Program-made: the position numbers and the translations under genes
Notes under the pieces: generated by a model
Told to the model about the DNA's origin: nothing
The model's database searches: none
Seen by the model: the letters and a program-made list of their open reading frames with translations, nothing else
In this document: positions 1-5,264 of the stretch, in pieces
Layout of the letters: the number at the start of each line of letters is the position of its first letter
Position numbering within the stretch: position 1 is the stretch's first letter
DNA from: a virus
Length of the DNA stretch: 26,239 nucleotides
Reading direction: 5' to 3' (one strand)
Virus record (IMG/VR): IMGVR_UViG_3300032893_000252
Coordinates: 1-26,239 of that record

Positions 1-103
1 GCACGAGGCGCTGGCGCATTTGATGCCGGCGGTAGGCGCGCGAGTGGTCCCATAACCAAGCATCGAGCGCGGCCGGCACGCGCAATTTGAGTTTTAGTTT
101 CAT
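1..103 (-). CDS. partial small protein, N-terminus only
   Basis: An open frame starts at the ATG at 103 and runs off the left edge (34 codons visible). The start is well supported: minus-strand GGAGG at 111-115 lies seven bases upstream of the ATG. The visible N-terminus is basic and begins MKLKLKLRVPAALDAWLWDH, then continues rich in Arg and Gln. It is the last visible gene of the leftward operon and starts 47 bases after the stop of the dipeptide-repeat gene. I do not recognise the family; a small DNA-binding or structural phage protein is possible, but nothing visible decides it. Confidence 0.6.
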   Translation of the reverse strand, partial: MKLKLKLRVPAALDAWLWDHSRAYRRHQMRQRLV

Positions 104-149
104 TTGGAAACCTCCGAAGGATTCATTTTTGCGCTGGATCAGCTTCAGT

Positions 150-986
150 TCACTTCACTTCCCCGAGGATCTCCCTGCATAGCGCAGCAGACTTATCTTC
201 GTGGTGCTCCATCTCCCCAGAGAGAGCCACGAGCCACAAGCGCTCGCCTTTCCACTTTTCTGGGGTGAGCGTAGAATGCAGCGCATTAGCGGTACAGATT
301 TTAAGCGGTCCCTTGATCTCTTGAACAAGTCCAGGTCGCGCTGCTTCTTCTGACCTTCCGCCGTTGTACGGCAGGCCCCTGGAATCGGATTTCCAGAACG
401 ATAAAAAGACGTTCGGATCAGAGCATAGATGCTTCCAGCGCGATTGCTGTTCTCTCGTCCATTTGGCGATTCCTGATATGGCGATCGACAACCAATAGCC
501 GTAGCCGGAGCCGTCGCCGGAGCCGTCGCCGGAGCCGTCGCCGTAGCCGTAGCCGTAGCCGGAGCCGTAGCCGTAGCCGTAGCCGTAGCCGTCGCCGGAG
601 CCGTCGCCGGAGCCGTCGCCGTAGCCGGAGCCGTCGTCGTAGCCGGAGCCGTAGCCGTCGCCGGAGCCGTAGCCGTAGCCGTAGCCGGAGCCGTAGCCGT
701 AGCCGTCGCCGGAGCCGTCGCCGGAGCCGTCGCCGTAGCCGGAGCCGTCGTCGTAGCCGGAGCCGTAGCCGTCGCCGGAGCCGTAGCCGTAGCCGTAGCC
801 GGAGCCGTAGCCGTAGCCGTAGCCGGAGCCGTAGCCGTAGCCGGAGCCGTCGCCGTAGCCGGAGCCGTAGCCGTAGCCGTCGCCGGAGCCGGAGCCGTCG
901 CCGTAGCCGTAGCCGTAGCCGTCGCCGTAGCCGTCGCCGTAGAATGCTTCAGTCCATTCCGGCAGTTTGCCGAATACTACGCCCAC
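150..986 (-). CDS. Tyr/Asp/Ser-Gly dipeptide-repeat phage protein (DUF7666-like C-terminus)
   Basis: A 278-aa protein with three parts. Residues 1-15 are a short lead (MGVVFGKLPEWTEAF). Residues 16-164 are an almost unbroken array of XG dipeptides with X = Tyr, Asp or Ser. Residues 165-278 form a normal globular tail, beginning YWLSIAISGIAKW and containing ANALHSTLTPEKWKG, WLVALSGEME and a final EILGEVK. The tail resembles the small phage domain annotated as DUF7666 (a 'GxHas' turn, then a 'vxlsGe' strand); this is from memory and unverified. The start is GTG at 986, overlapping the stop of the DUF6948-like gene by ten bases, which suggests translational coupling. Function is unknown. The array is probably flexible or self-associating (inference) and may vary in length between strains. 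Confidence 0.75.
   Translation of the reverse strand: MGVVFGKLPEWTEAFYGDGYGDGYGYGYGDGSGSGDGYGYGSGYGDGSGYGYGSGYGYGYGSGYGYGYGSGDGYGSGYDDGSGYGDGSGDGSGDGYGYGSGYGYGYGSGDGYGSGYDDGSGYGDGSGDGSGDGYGYGYGYGSGYGYGYGDGSGDGSGDGSGYGYWLSIAISGIAKWTREQQSRWKHLCSDPNVFLSFWKSDSRGLPYNGGRSEEAARPGLVQEIKGPLKICTANALHSTLTPEKWKGERLWLVALSGEMEHHEDKSAALCREILGEVK
495..941 (-). repeat. in-frame hexanucleotide tandem array (GCCGTA / GCCGTC / GCCGGA)
   Basis: 447 bp of 6-bp units; on the plus strand they read GCCGTA, GCCGTC or GCCGGA, giving Tyr-Gly, Asp-Gly and Ser-Gly on the minus strand. One C-to-T change (GTCGTCGTA, giving Asp-Asp) appears twice, near 631 and 745, exactly 114 bp apart within the same surrounding unit order. 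This marks a 114-bp (38-residue) segmental duplication laid over the short repeat. Confidence 0.9.
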
Positions 987-1258
987 GGAGCCTTCTCCCA
1001 GCGCTCGATTGCCTCGGGGCTAACCTCAGACACGGACGTAATGCTCCGCAATTCAATATCGGCAGCGGGTCCGATCTTGCAATTATCGTTCGGGCCTACT
1101 GATGCCAGTCCCATGAATCCGCGTAGATCGGCAGACCAATATACGCACAGTCGTGCCGCCCGCAATTTGATCGTTTCTCCTCCCGTCTCCGACGCATAGC
1201 CGAAGAAGATGCCCCGATGGGCCGTCGTCACGAGTACTGCTCTTTCCTTCTTTTTCAT
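977..1258 (-). CDS. DUF6948-like small phage protein
   Basis: A 93-aa protein. The pattern VTTAHRGIFFGYASE, then an 'I-LR-ARLCVYWSAD' segment and a late 'SVSEVSPEAIERW' segment match my memory of the short phage/bacterial family annotated DUF6948; no biochemical role is known to me. The ATG at 1258 overlaps the upstream stop as ATGA, and a good ribosome site (GGAAGGA, nine bases upstream) lies inside the end of the upstream gene. Its own 3' end overlaps the dipeptide-repeat gene by ten bases, so the three genes form one coupled translation unit. A host-takeover or accessory role is only a guess from position. Confidence 0.75.
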   Translation of the reverse strand: MKKKERAVLVTTAHRGIFFGYASETGGETIKLRAARLCVYWSADLRGFMGLASVGPNDNCKIGPAADIELRSITSVSEVSPEAIERWEKAPWA

Positions 1259-1297
1259 TGTTTTGGTCCTTCCCCTTTTTCAAAAAATCTTTCCAGA
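1253..1297. repeat. 45-bp direct repeat, copy 1 (gene end plus ribosome site)
   Basis: Matches 4861-4906 base for base except for one extra T in the second copy (a run of four versus five T on the plus strand). On the minus strand it encodes ERFFEKGEGPK and carries the GGAAGGA ribosome site plus the ATG of the next gene. In this copy the upstream gene stops in an ATGA overlap. Confidence 0.9.
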
Positions 1298-1500
1298 TTC
1301 CTTTCGTAATCCGTTTCGGTCATCCTACTTCCTTGCGCTTCGCGGATCGTAAACCGCTTCCGCATATCCTCAACGAGCGGCGTCCCTTCAGAGGCCGCTC
1401 GTTTACAGTCCGAAATTACCGTATGTCCGCCGCTAAACTTGTTGCGAAGTTCGGCGACATATCCAGCGAAATCACTATGCGGCTTCCGGGCTGTAGGCAT
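1255..1500 (-). CDS. small hypothetical protein
   Basis: An 81-aa soluble protein. The ATG at 1500 has a good ribosome site (GAGG, seven bases upstream). The sequence is charged, with a central CKRAASEGTPLVEDMRKRF stretch and a helical C-terminus ending LERFFEKGEGPKQ. That last stretch is almost repeated at the start of the frame at 4917, through the 45-bp DNA repeat. It ends in an ATGA overlap with the DUF6948-like gene, so the two are probably translated together. I do not recognise the family. Confidence 0.65.
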   Translation of the reverse strand: MPTARKPHSDFAGYVAELRNKFSGGHTVISDCKRAASEGTPLVEDMRKRFTIREAQGSRMTETDYERNLERFFEKGEGPKQ

Positions 1501-1540
1501 TTATGCAACCTCAGTCGCCCATCGAACGGGACATTTTTGG

Positions 1541-1831
1541 TTAGTCCCCTTTGCTCCGGTACATCCCCTCAAGACACACAGCGCAATGGCCGTTCTTGTC
1601 GAGGGCACGGACATCCCCGCAAAACTTGCACTTATCGTGGTTTCTCCACATTCCACTAATGCATTCAGCCGTCGTCCTTGGCTCAAATGCAATCACACGG
1701 AACAACGCCCCATCAATCAGATTCCGCTGACCAGCATCCATCGCAGCCGTTGCCGTATCGTAAAACCCGTGGAAGGTGGCCCACTTTCCGAAATCGGTCA
1801 GAAACTCCACAAAGTATTTGGTATCAGCCAT
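1541..1831 (-). CDS. small protein with C-terminal zinc-ribbon
   Basis: A 96-aa protein. Residues 1-60 look like a compact alpha/beta domain (KYFVEFLTDFGKWATFHGFY at the front). The C-terminal third carries CKFCGDVRALDKNGHCAVC, two CxxC pairs spaced as in a zinc ribbon. The ATG at 1831 directly follows the TAG of the upstream gene (TAGATG), so it is translationally coupled. Function is not recognised; zinc binding is inferred from the cysteine pattern. Such small ribbon proteins are common in phage early operons. Confidence 0.7.
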   Translation of the reverse strand: MADTKYFVEFLTDFGKWATFHGFYDTATAAMDAGQRNLIDGALFRVIAFEPRTTAECISGMWRNHDKCKFCGDVRALDKNGHCAVCLEGMYRSKGD

Positions 1832-1987
1832 CTATCTGCCCTCCGCTTTTGCAATCGAAGCATTCAGATCATTGCAGGCGGTCGAATGGAACCGGGCGTC
1901 CTTCAGGTGCTTCACCGGGCATGGACAGAAGCAAAGGCGACCGTACTCTTCGATGTAGAGATCCCCGCCGCCCGCCATTTTTGGCAT
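1832..1987 (-). CDS. small Cys-rich protein (51 aa)
   Basis: A short frame starting at the ATG at 1987 (MPKMAGGGDLYIEEYGRLCF). Its core, CFCPCPVKHLKDARFHSTAC, has four Cys and two His and looks like a small metal-binding fold. It ends in TAG immediately before the ATG of the zinc-ribbon gene. The 5' three quarters lie inside the 3' end of the 1869-2171 frame in another phase, so one region appears to encode two proteins. The composition looks more protein-like than the overlapping end of the longer frame. The ribosome site is modest (AGGA about ten bases upstream). Confidence 0.6.
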   Translation of the reverse strand: MPKMAGGGDLYIEEYGRLCFCPCPVKHLKDARFHSTACNDLNASIAKAEGR

Positions 1988-2171
1988 TCAGGAGAAGTTC
2001 CTGCGCCGTGGCGTAAAGCGGCCAGTTATCAACGTGATCGTCCAAGCTGTGTTGCCGATCACAGGCAAACGCAACCCGATTCAGCGACATGGGCGATGGA
2101 GTCTTATCCGGGAAATGGTCAACACGCAGTTGGCATTCAGGAACGTGGTGGATTTGTTGTTTGGTCTGCAT
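1869..2171 (-). CDS. small hypothetical protein (100 aa), 3' end overlaps next gene
   Basis: The ATG at 2171 has a strong ribosome site (AGGAG, seven bases upstream) and starts 14 bases after the stop of the 35-aa frame, so the start is well supported. Residues 1-65 look like a real soluble protein (FACDRQHSLDDHVDNWPLYA, then AQELLLNA). The last 35 or so residues are low-complexity Arg/Pro/Leu and overlap the 51-aa gene by 119 bases. A frameshift may have lengthened the natural C-terminus. The family is not recognised. Confidence 0.5.
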   Translation of the reverse strand: MQTKQQIHHVPECQLRVDHFPDKTPSPMSLNRVAFACDRQHSLDDHVDNWPLYATAQELLLNAKNGGRRGSLHRRVRSPLLLSMPGEAPEGRPVPFDRLQ

Positions 2172-2185
2172 GGCGTAGCTCCTAA

Positions 2186-2293
2186 CTACATCACCGTTGT
2201 ATTTGAATCCCGCACGGTAGTCAAGTATATAATTCCCATTTCAATAACGGCATCGCAAATATGTTTCAAGGCTTTTGCTTGTTCTAGTGTCAT
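2186..2293 (-). CDS. putative 35-aa leader-proximal peptide
   Basis: A short frame (MTLEQAKALKHICDAVIEMG...) starts at the ATG at 2293, twelve bases after the AGGAG that ends the 138-bp leader repeat. It stops 14 bases before the next ATG. The N-terminus is a plausible amphipathic helix. Its last third overlaps the 19-bp motif that is also found at the right end of the window. The position, first behind the promoter/leader, favours a real gene, but the length makes it uncertain. Confidence 0.4.
   Translation of the reverse strand: MTLEQAKALKHICDAVIEMGIIYLTTVRDSNTTVM
2219..2237 (-). promoter_or_regulatory. third copy of the right-end inverted-repeat motif
   Basis: On the minus strand this reads GGGAATTATATACTTGACT. 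It matches 18 of 19 bases of the inverted repeats at 25796-25820 and 26088-26112. It contains TATACT, close to a sigma70 -10 element. It lies 47 bases upstream of the ATG at 2171, in the same orientation as the right copy has to the ATG at 26065. A shared promoter or operator core is one reading; a solitary element end is the other. Confidence 0.5.
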
Positions 2294-2303
2294 ACTCTGT
2301 TAG

Positions 2304-2441
2304 GGCTCCTATTCCCTGATCTATACTTGCACGTTGTTTTGTATTTCGATCCTAGGATTTTGAGGGTATCATGCGGAACTTTTGCGGGTAGAACGATAGG
2401 CGAAACCAGTACCACGAAGCGAACGAAGAACCACTCCTCCC
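2304..2441 (-). promoter_or_regulatory. 138-bp promoter/leader repeat, copy A
   Basis: Nearly identical to 5038-5175 (two differences, at 2333 and 2437). Read leftwards it contains, in order, a perfect palindrome ATCCTAGGAT (2349-2358), TCGAAA as a possible -35, an 18-bp spacer, TATAGA as a possible -10, and AGGAG as ribosome site for the next gene. Both copies head a leftward operon of small genes, so this is probably a duplicated promoter-operator. The -35 is weak, so the promoter itself is inferred. Confidence 0.6.
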
Positions 2442-2744
2442 GTGCCCGTGTTTGGTCCCGTGGCCGAGATTGTCGCTTAGGCAGCGGGTAGAACTCTCGG
2501 GACGCGCTGAGCCGCCGGAGGCGTAAGGCAAAGAATCCTCAAATGTTAGAGAGGAAACCGCCTTGCACGGCACGATGCAGAGGGGTACTATACTCAAGGT
2601 GGATCGGTATCGAATGCGCACAGCATTGTTTTCCATGGTTATCGTTTTGGCATGCTCATGCCCCGGCCAGGCCGAGACGCTGAATAGCACCTCTGCCCCA
2701 CCGCCGGCCCAAGTCCAGCCCAGTCCAACCAATTGTTCGTCCGC
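2442..2744. other. ambiguous stretch between operons
   Basis: No gene is convincing here. On the minus strand a 30-aa frame (ATG at 2748, MSGRTIGWTGLDLGRRWGRG, stop near 2656) follows the protease fragment in an ATGA overlap. A longer TTG-started frame (2732 to 2352) runs into the leader repeat. On the plus strand a frame from the ATG at 2614 begins with a convincing secretion signal (MRTALFSMVIVLACSCPGQA) but then becomes the antisense of the protease and its upstream gene. GCGGGTAGAAC occurs both in the leader repeat and again near 2484. The stretch may be a rearrangement scar. Confidence 0.4.
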
Positions 2745-3026
2745 TCATTTCTCCAACGATTCCACCAGTCTTTTCACGTGCACGATTTCCACAGCTCTCG
2801 CCAAACCAGAGTGCGCGGGCTGCGGGTTGAACGGCAGCGATACGGGCACGATGGCGGTGAGGACACCAACCATTCGGCCAGTATCTCCAGACATGAGTGG
2901 GCTACCACTTTGCCCAGGCACCACCGGCAACACGATGAGCAACTCCTGCACCAACGACGGCCCCAGACCAGTTGTGCCGGCTGTCGTGCCTCTCAAGAAC
3001 AAAGGGAAATCATCGGTACCTCTCAT
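2745..3026 (-). pseudogene. trypsin-like serine protease, C-terminal fragment
   Basis: A 93-aa frame carrying the serine-site half of a chymotrypsin-fold protease. VLPVVPGQSGSPLMSGDTGR is followed by MVGVLTA, the usual GxSGSP nucleophile loop (Ser about residue 40) and the next strand. A closing helix (ARAVEIVHVKRLVESLE) resembles the end of S1-type domains. The His and Asp of the triad, normally 100 or more residues upstream, are absent, so catalysis is not expected. The ATG at 3026 overlaps the upstream stop as ATGA, so the fragment is placed as a coupled operon gene. It may be a decayed gene or a domesticated half-domain. Confidence 0.55.
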
Positions 3027-3250
3027 TCGGAACTTCGGTGTGGAATGCAGGTGTGCTGTGCGCCTCCGTCGCCGAAACAGGCGTGACAATACTCCTGTTC
3101 CGACTCCTCTTTCAGGAGCGCACAGAGCGCCTTCATTATGCGTTCAGCCCCCGGTGACTCCAGTTCTCGGTAGTCAATATGAACTGCTTGTCCCTTGTTC
3201 CGCACTCGGATGTATGCGTGGCCGCGTGGCAGTTTGTCGTCGCTCGCCAT
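3023..3250 (-). CDS. small hypothetical protein with Cys/His cluster
   Basis: A 75-aa protein starting MASDDKLPRGHAYIRVRNKG. The ATG at 3250 is preferred over the one at 3259 because AGGA (3260-3263) sits nine bases before it. The middle has a strand-helix pattern (VHIDYRELESPGAERIMKAL). The tail has CHAC and a later HTC, a possible metal site. It follows the 98-aa gene by about 60 bases and ends in ATGA with the protease fragment. The family is not recognised. Confidence 0.6.
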   Translation of the reverse strand: MASDDKLPRGHAYIRVRNKGQAVHIDYRELESPGAERIMKALCALLKEESEQEYCHACFGDGGAQHTCIPHRSSE

Positions 3251-3310
3251 ATTTGTCATTCCTTTCGTGACATCACGAACCTGATCGAACTTCCGGAAGC
3301 GAACGCTGAA

Positions 3311-3607
3311 TCAAACGGATCGTACGTCACATAGCCCCGCTTGCGCTTCGAGTCGTTCAGCTTCGCGCGTAAAGATTCGCCTAGACATTCCCTTCGCAGC
3401 AAGTTCGCGGAGTTCTTTCGCGCGCCGAATAAGAGACTCCTTCGGATCGGCCTTTGGCCGTTCGGTTGGCACCAATCCTTCTCCGAAAAGCGCTAAAGCC
3501 AAACGCCGTTCAGCAAGCTTTCGCGCGCGCTTAGACATTCGCCCAGATGGAGATGAAAGGGCAATCGCGTCCACCATGGTGTCGGAAGTACGAGGCGGGA
3601 GATTCAT
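3311..3607 (-). CDS. basic small hypothetical protein
   Basis: A 98-aa, Arg/Lys/Ala-rich protein with long predicted helices (SKRARKLAERRLALALFGEG; then SLIRRAKELRELAAKG and TREAERLEAQ). The ATG at 3607 is preferred over an in-frame GTG at 3616 because AGGTGG lies just upstream and because the ATG overlaps the stop of the preceding frame as ATGA. A nucleic-acid-binding or scaffold role would fit the charge, but no family was recognised. Confidence 0.55.
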   Translation of the reverse strand: MNLPPRTSDTMVDAIALSSPSGRMSKRARKLAERRLALALFGEGLVPTERPKADPKESLIRRAKELRELAAKGMSRRIFTREAERLEAQAGLCDVRSV

Positions 3608-3696
3608 GCCGGCCACCTATCAAGTCGCGAACCAGCGGGAGAAATCATCATACGCTGATGCTTCCGTGCGTCCCAGATGGCCTTGACCTCCGGCAA
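3604..3696 (-). CDS. possible short or truncated frame behind the strong promoter
   Basis: An open frame ends in an ATGA overlap with the 98-aa gene and reads LPEVKAIWDARKHQRMMISP in its conserved-looking part. No ATG with a ribosome site is available. TTG at 3696 is the only start downstream of the predicted transcription start, although the frame stays open upstream to 3804. It may be the C-terminus of a gene cut by the rearrangement that left the transposase fragment. Confidence 0.35.
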   Translation of the reverse strand: MPEVKAIWDARKHQRMMISPAGSRLDRWPA

Positions 3697-3724
3697 CGTG
3701 CAGCCAAGGCTAGCGCGTAGTGGA

Positions 3725-3753
3725 GTTATATCGGATTCCAGTGTGGTTGTCAA
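3725..3753 (-). promoter_or_regulatory. near-consensus sigma70-type promoter (leftward)
   Basis: TTGACA (3748-3753) and TATAAC (3725-3730) are separated by exactly 17 bp: a perfect -35 and a five-of-six -10. It would start transcription near 3718 and drive 3696 through 2745. Part of it (3731-3744) is one arm of an imperfect inverted repeat whose other arm (about 3808-3824) covers the end of the transposase fragment. Confidence 0.7.
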
Positions 3754-3801
3754 CAGCAAAGTCCGAATGTTGCGAATTATTTTCTTGCGCCTGGAACCGC
3801 A

Positions 3802-4314
3802 TCATTCTACACTGGATTCCGGATAGCCCTTTTTGTGCTCGTGCTTGTTGGCTTCCAGTCCGCCGACAAAGCACTCATCAACTTCGACCGTGCCGCGCAG
3901 TTTGTCCATTCCGCCGCCGGGTCCGTCGCCGCCGCAAGCCTCGCGGAGCCGACCGAGGATGAACCACGCGGTTTTTTGAGTCACGCCGATTTCTTTCGCC
4001 AGTTGCAGGCTGGAGATGCCCTTGCGGGCGGTAACGAGCAAATACATGGCGTACAGCCACTTGTCCAATGGAACCTTCGAGCGTTCCATGACGGTGTTGG
4101 TCCGGACGGTGAAGTCAAAGCCGCACGGCAGGCAGCGATAGAAGCCCGCCTTGCGCGTGGCACAGGTGCCCAGGGCGCTGATGTGTTCGCCCGATCCGCA
4201 AGCCGGACAGACGGGGCCGGAGGGCCAGATGCGGCCCTCCAGGTAAATGCGGGCGGACTCTTCATCGGGAAACATCTGGAAGAGTTGGAAGGTGCTGATG
4301 GTGGAGCGGGACAT
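3802..4314 (-). pseudogene. IS1595-family (ISXO2-like) transposase, N-terminal half
   Basis: 170 aa out of a usual 300 or so. In order: a short lead (MSRSTISTFQLFQMFPDEES), a zinc ribbon (CPACGSG ... YRCLPCG, residues 35-65), a helix-turn-helix (SLQLAKEIGVTQKTAWFILG, about 100-120), and the first strand of the DDE/DDD nuclease (VEVDECFVGG, first catalytic Asp). It stops in KGYPESSVE, so the other catalytic residues are missing and it cannot transpose by itself. The ATG lies only three bases after the stop of the upstream phage gene, with no room for an element end, so it sits like an operon gene. It could be a scar or a retained DNA-binding domain. Confidence 0.8.
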
Positions 4315-4317
4315 GGC

Positions 4318-4866
4318 CTAATAACTCCCCGCGTAGGTGGAAATCTCAATGCTTTGATTAGGGCGGAACCATGCAAGATGAAGATCTTCGATGCCTCCGT
4401 TTCGATCCAGAAACGCAGGGGGAACGAGAAAGTATCCATACCGCTCGTTCTTGTAAGCCAAGGGGTTGGCATGCCCTTCGCGCGCATCTCGGTTCCAGCG
4501 CGTGAGCGAGTCGATGATATCCTGTCCGAGCGCCTTGCGCACGTCTTTGACGCGGGTATAAGCCGTCACGTGCCGGTTGCCATTGCCGTCCCAGAATCCG
4601 ACGCCTACAGCGTCGGTGTCGAGGAGCGGCAATTCAAGGTTGTGGCGATCAGCCATGGCAACAGCCATTGCTTTCGTGATCGTCCGGCCGGAGCACGAAA
4701 CAACGTCGCCGCCTTCGCGGTCCAGCCACGTATGCCAATGGTAGCCACCGTTGCTATTGCAGTGAGCGATACGGCGAAGCAGCCCGTTCTTGAGTGTGAT
4801 GTCCAAGCGGGCATCGATGGATTCTTGCGAGCACTGAATCATGTCTTTCATGTCTCTATATTTCAT
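4318..4866 (-). CDS. hypothetical phage protein, unknown fold
   Basis: A 182-aa protein if started at the ATG at 4866 (MKYRDMKDMIQCSQESIDAR). I chose this start because GGAAGGA lies about nine bases upstream, as in the matching repeat at 1258. The same frame continues upstream to an ATG at 4917 with its own AGGAG, adding MTATLERFFEKGEGPKT, an echo of the 81-aa gene's tail. Recognisable chunks are GYHWHTWLDREGGDVVSCSG, VGVGFWDGNGNRHVTAYTRV and YGYFLVPPAFLDRNGGIEDL. It is soluble, with no signal or membrane segment. It precedes the transposase fragment by three bases. Family unknown. Confidence 0.65.
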   Translation of the reverse strand: MKYRDMKDMIQCSQESIDARLDITLKNGLLRRIAHCNSNGGYHWHTWLDREGGDVVSCSGRTITKAMAVAMADRHNLELPLLDTDAVGVGFWDGNGNRHVTAYTRVKDVRKALGQDIIDSLTRWNRDAREGHANPLAYKNERYGYFLVPPAFLDRNGGIEDLHLAWFRPNQSIEISTYAGSY

Positions 4867-4906
4867 TGTTTTTGGTCCTTCCCCTTTTTCAAAAAATCTT
4901 TCCAGA
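4861..4906. repeat. 46-bp direct repeat, copy 2
   Basis: Counterpart of 1253-1297 with one extra T. Because of that base the minus-strand upstream frame does not stop but runs in phase into the 182-aa gene, creating a 17-residue N-terminal extension. This looks like a recombination joint between paralogous gene boundaries. Confidence 0.9.
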
Positions 4907-4931
4907 GTTGCAGTCATAACAGAGAGCGCTC

Positions 4932-5030
4932 CTATACGCTCATTAGCTCGACTCTCTCGAATCGAGCTAATGAGCGGGCCACGTTCCAGCGTAGCCCGCA
5001 CTGCTTTTGTTCAGCTTGTTTGCGTGCCAT
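4932..5030 (-). CDS. tiny basic protein (32 aa)
   Basis: Starts at the ATG at 5030 (MARKQAEQKQCGLRWNVARS), nine bases after the AGGAG that ends leader repeat copy B, and stops at 4932. It is strongly basic and probably helical. Its coding sequence contains an inverted repeat (TTAGCTCGATTCGAG / GAGTCGAGCTAA on the minus strand) that could fold in mRNA ahead of the next gene. The position parallels the 35-aa frame behind copy A, but the peptides are not alike. Confidence 0.45.
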   Translation of the reverse strand: MARKQAEQKQCGLRWNVARSLARFERVELMSV

Positions 5031-5037
5031 TTCTCAA

Positions 5038-5175
5038 GGCTCCTATTCCCTGATCTATACTTGCACATTGTTTTGTATTTCGATCCTAGGATTTTGAGGG
5101 TATCATGCGGAACTTTTGCGGGTAGAACGATAGGCGAAACCAGTACCACGAAGCGAACGAAGAACCACTCTTCCC
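5038..5175 (-). promoter_or_regulatory. 138-bp promoter/leader repeat, copy B
   Basis: Second copy of the promoter/leader described at 2304-2441, with the palindrome at 5083-5092 and the ribosome site AGGAG at its left end. It heads the operon 5030 to 3802. The two copies differ at only two positions although the genes behind them are unrelated, which suggests recent duplication or gene conversion, or strong constraint. Confidence 0.6.
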
Positions 5176-5264
5176 ACTAGTCTAACCCTGTCGAACGGAC
5201 AGAACTGCTATTGCAAACCAGAGCCGATAGAGGCGAAAATAAGACGAGTAAACTACAATTAACT

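Noticed and set aside
495-941. CRISPR-like array
   Set aside because: Units are 6 bp with no spacers and the array is in frame within a protein.
1258-2303. Several plus-strand frames (up to 248 aa)
   Set aside because: They are antisense to the tightly coupled minus-strand operon with good ribosome sites and overlaps; none has a start signal.
2352-2732. 126-aa minus-strand frame with TTG start
   Set aside because: No ribosome site, low-complexity composition, and it runs through the promoter/leader repeat that has a regulatory explanation.
3710-3805. 31-aa minus-strand frame overlapping the transposase stop
   Set aside because: It contains the promoter at 3725-3753, so it is unlikely to be coding.
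3835-5097. 420-aa plus-strand frame
   Set aside because: It is antisense to the IS1595-type transposase fragment and the 182-aa gene, both of which have clear protein features; no ribosome site and a composition typical of a shadow.
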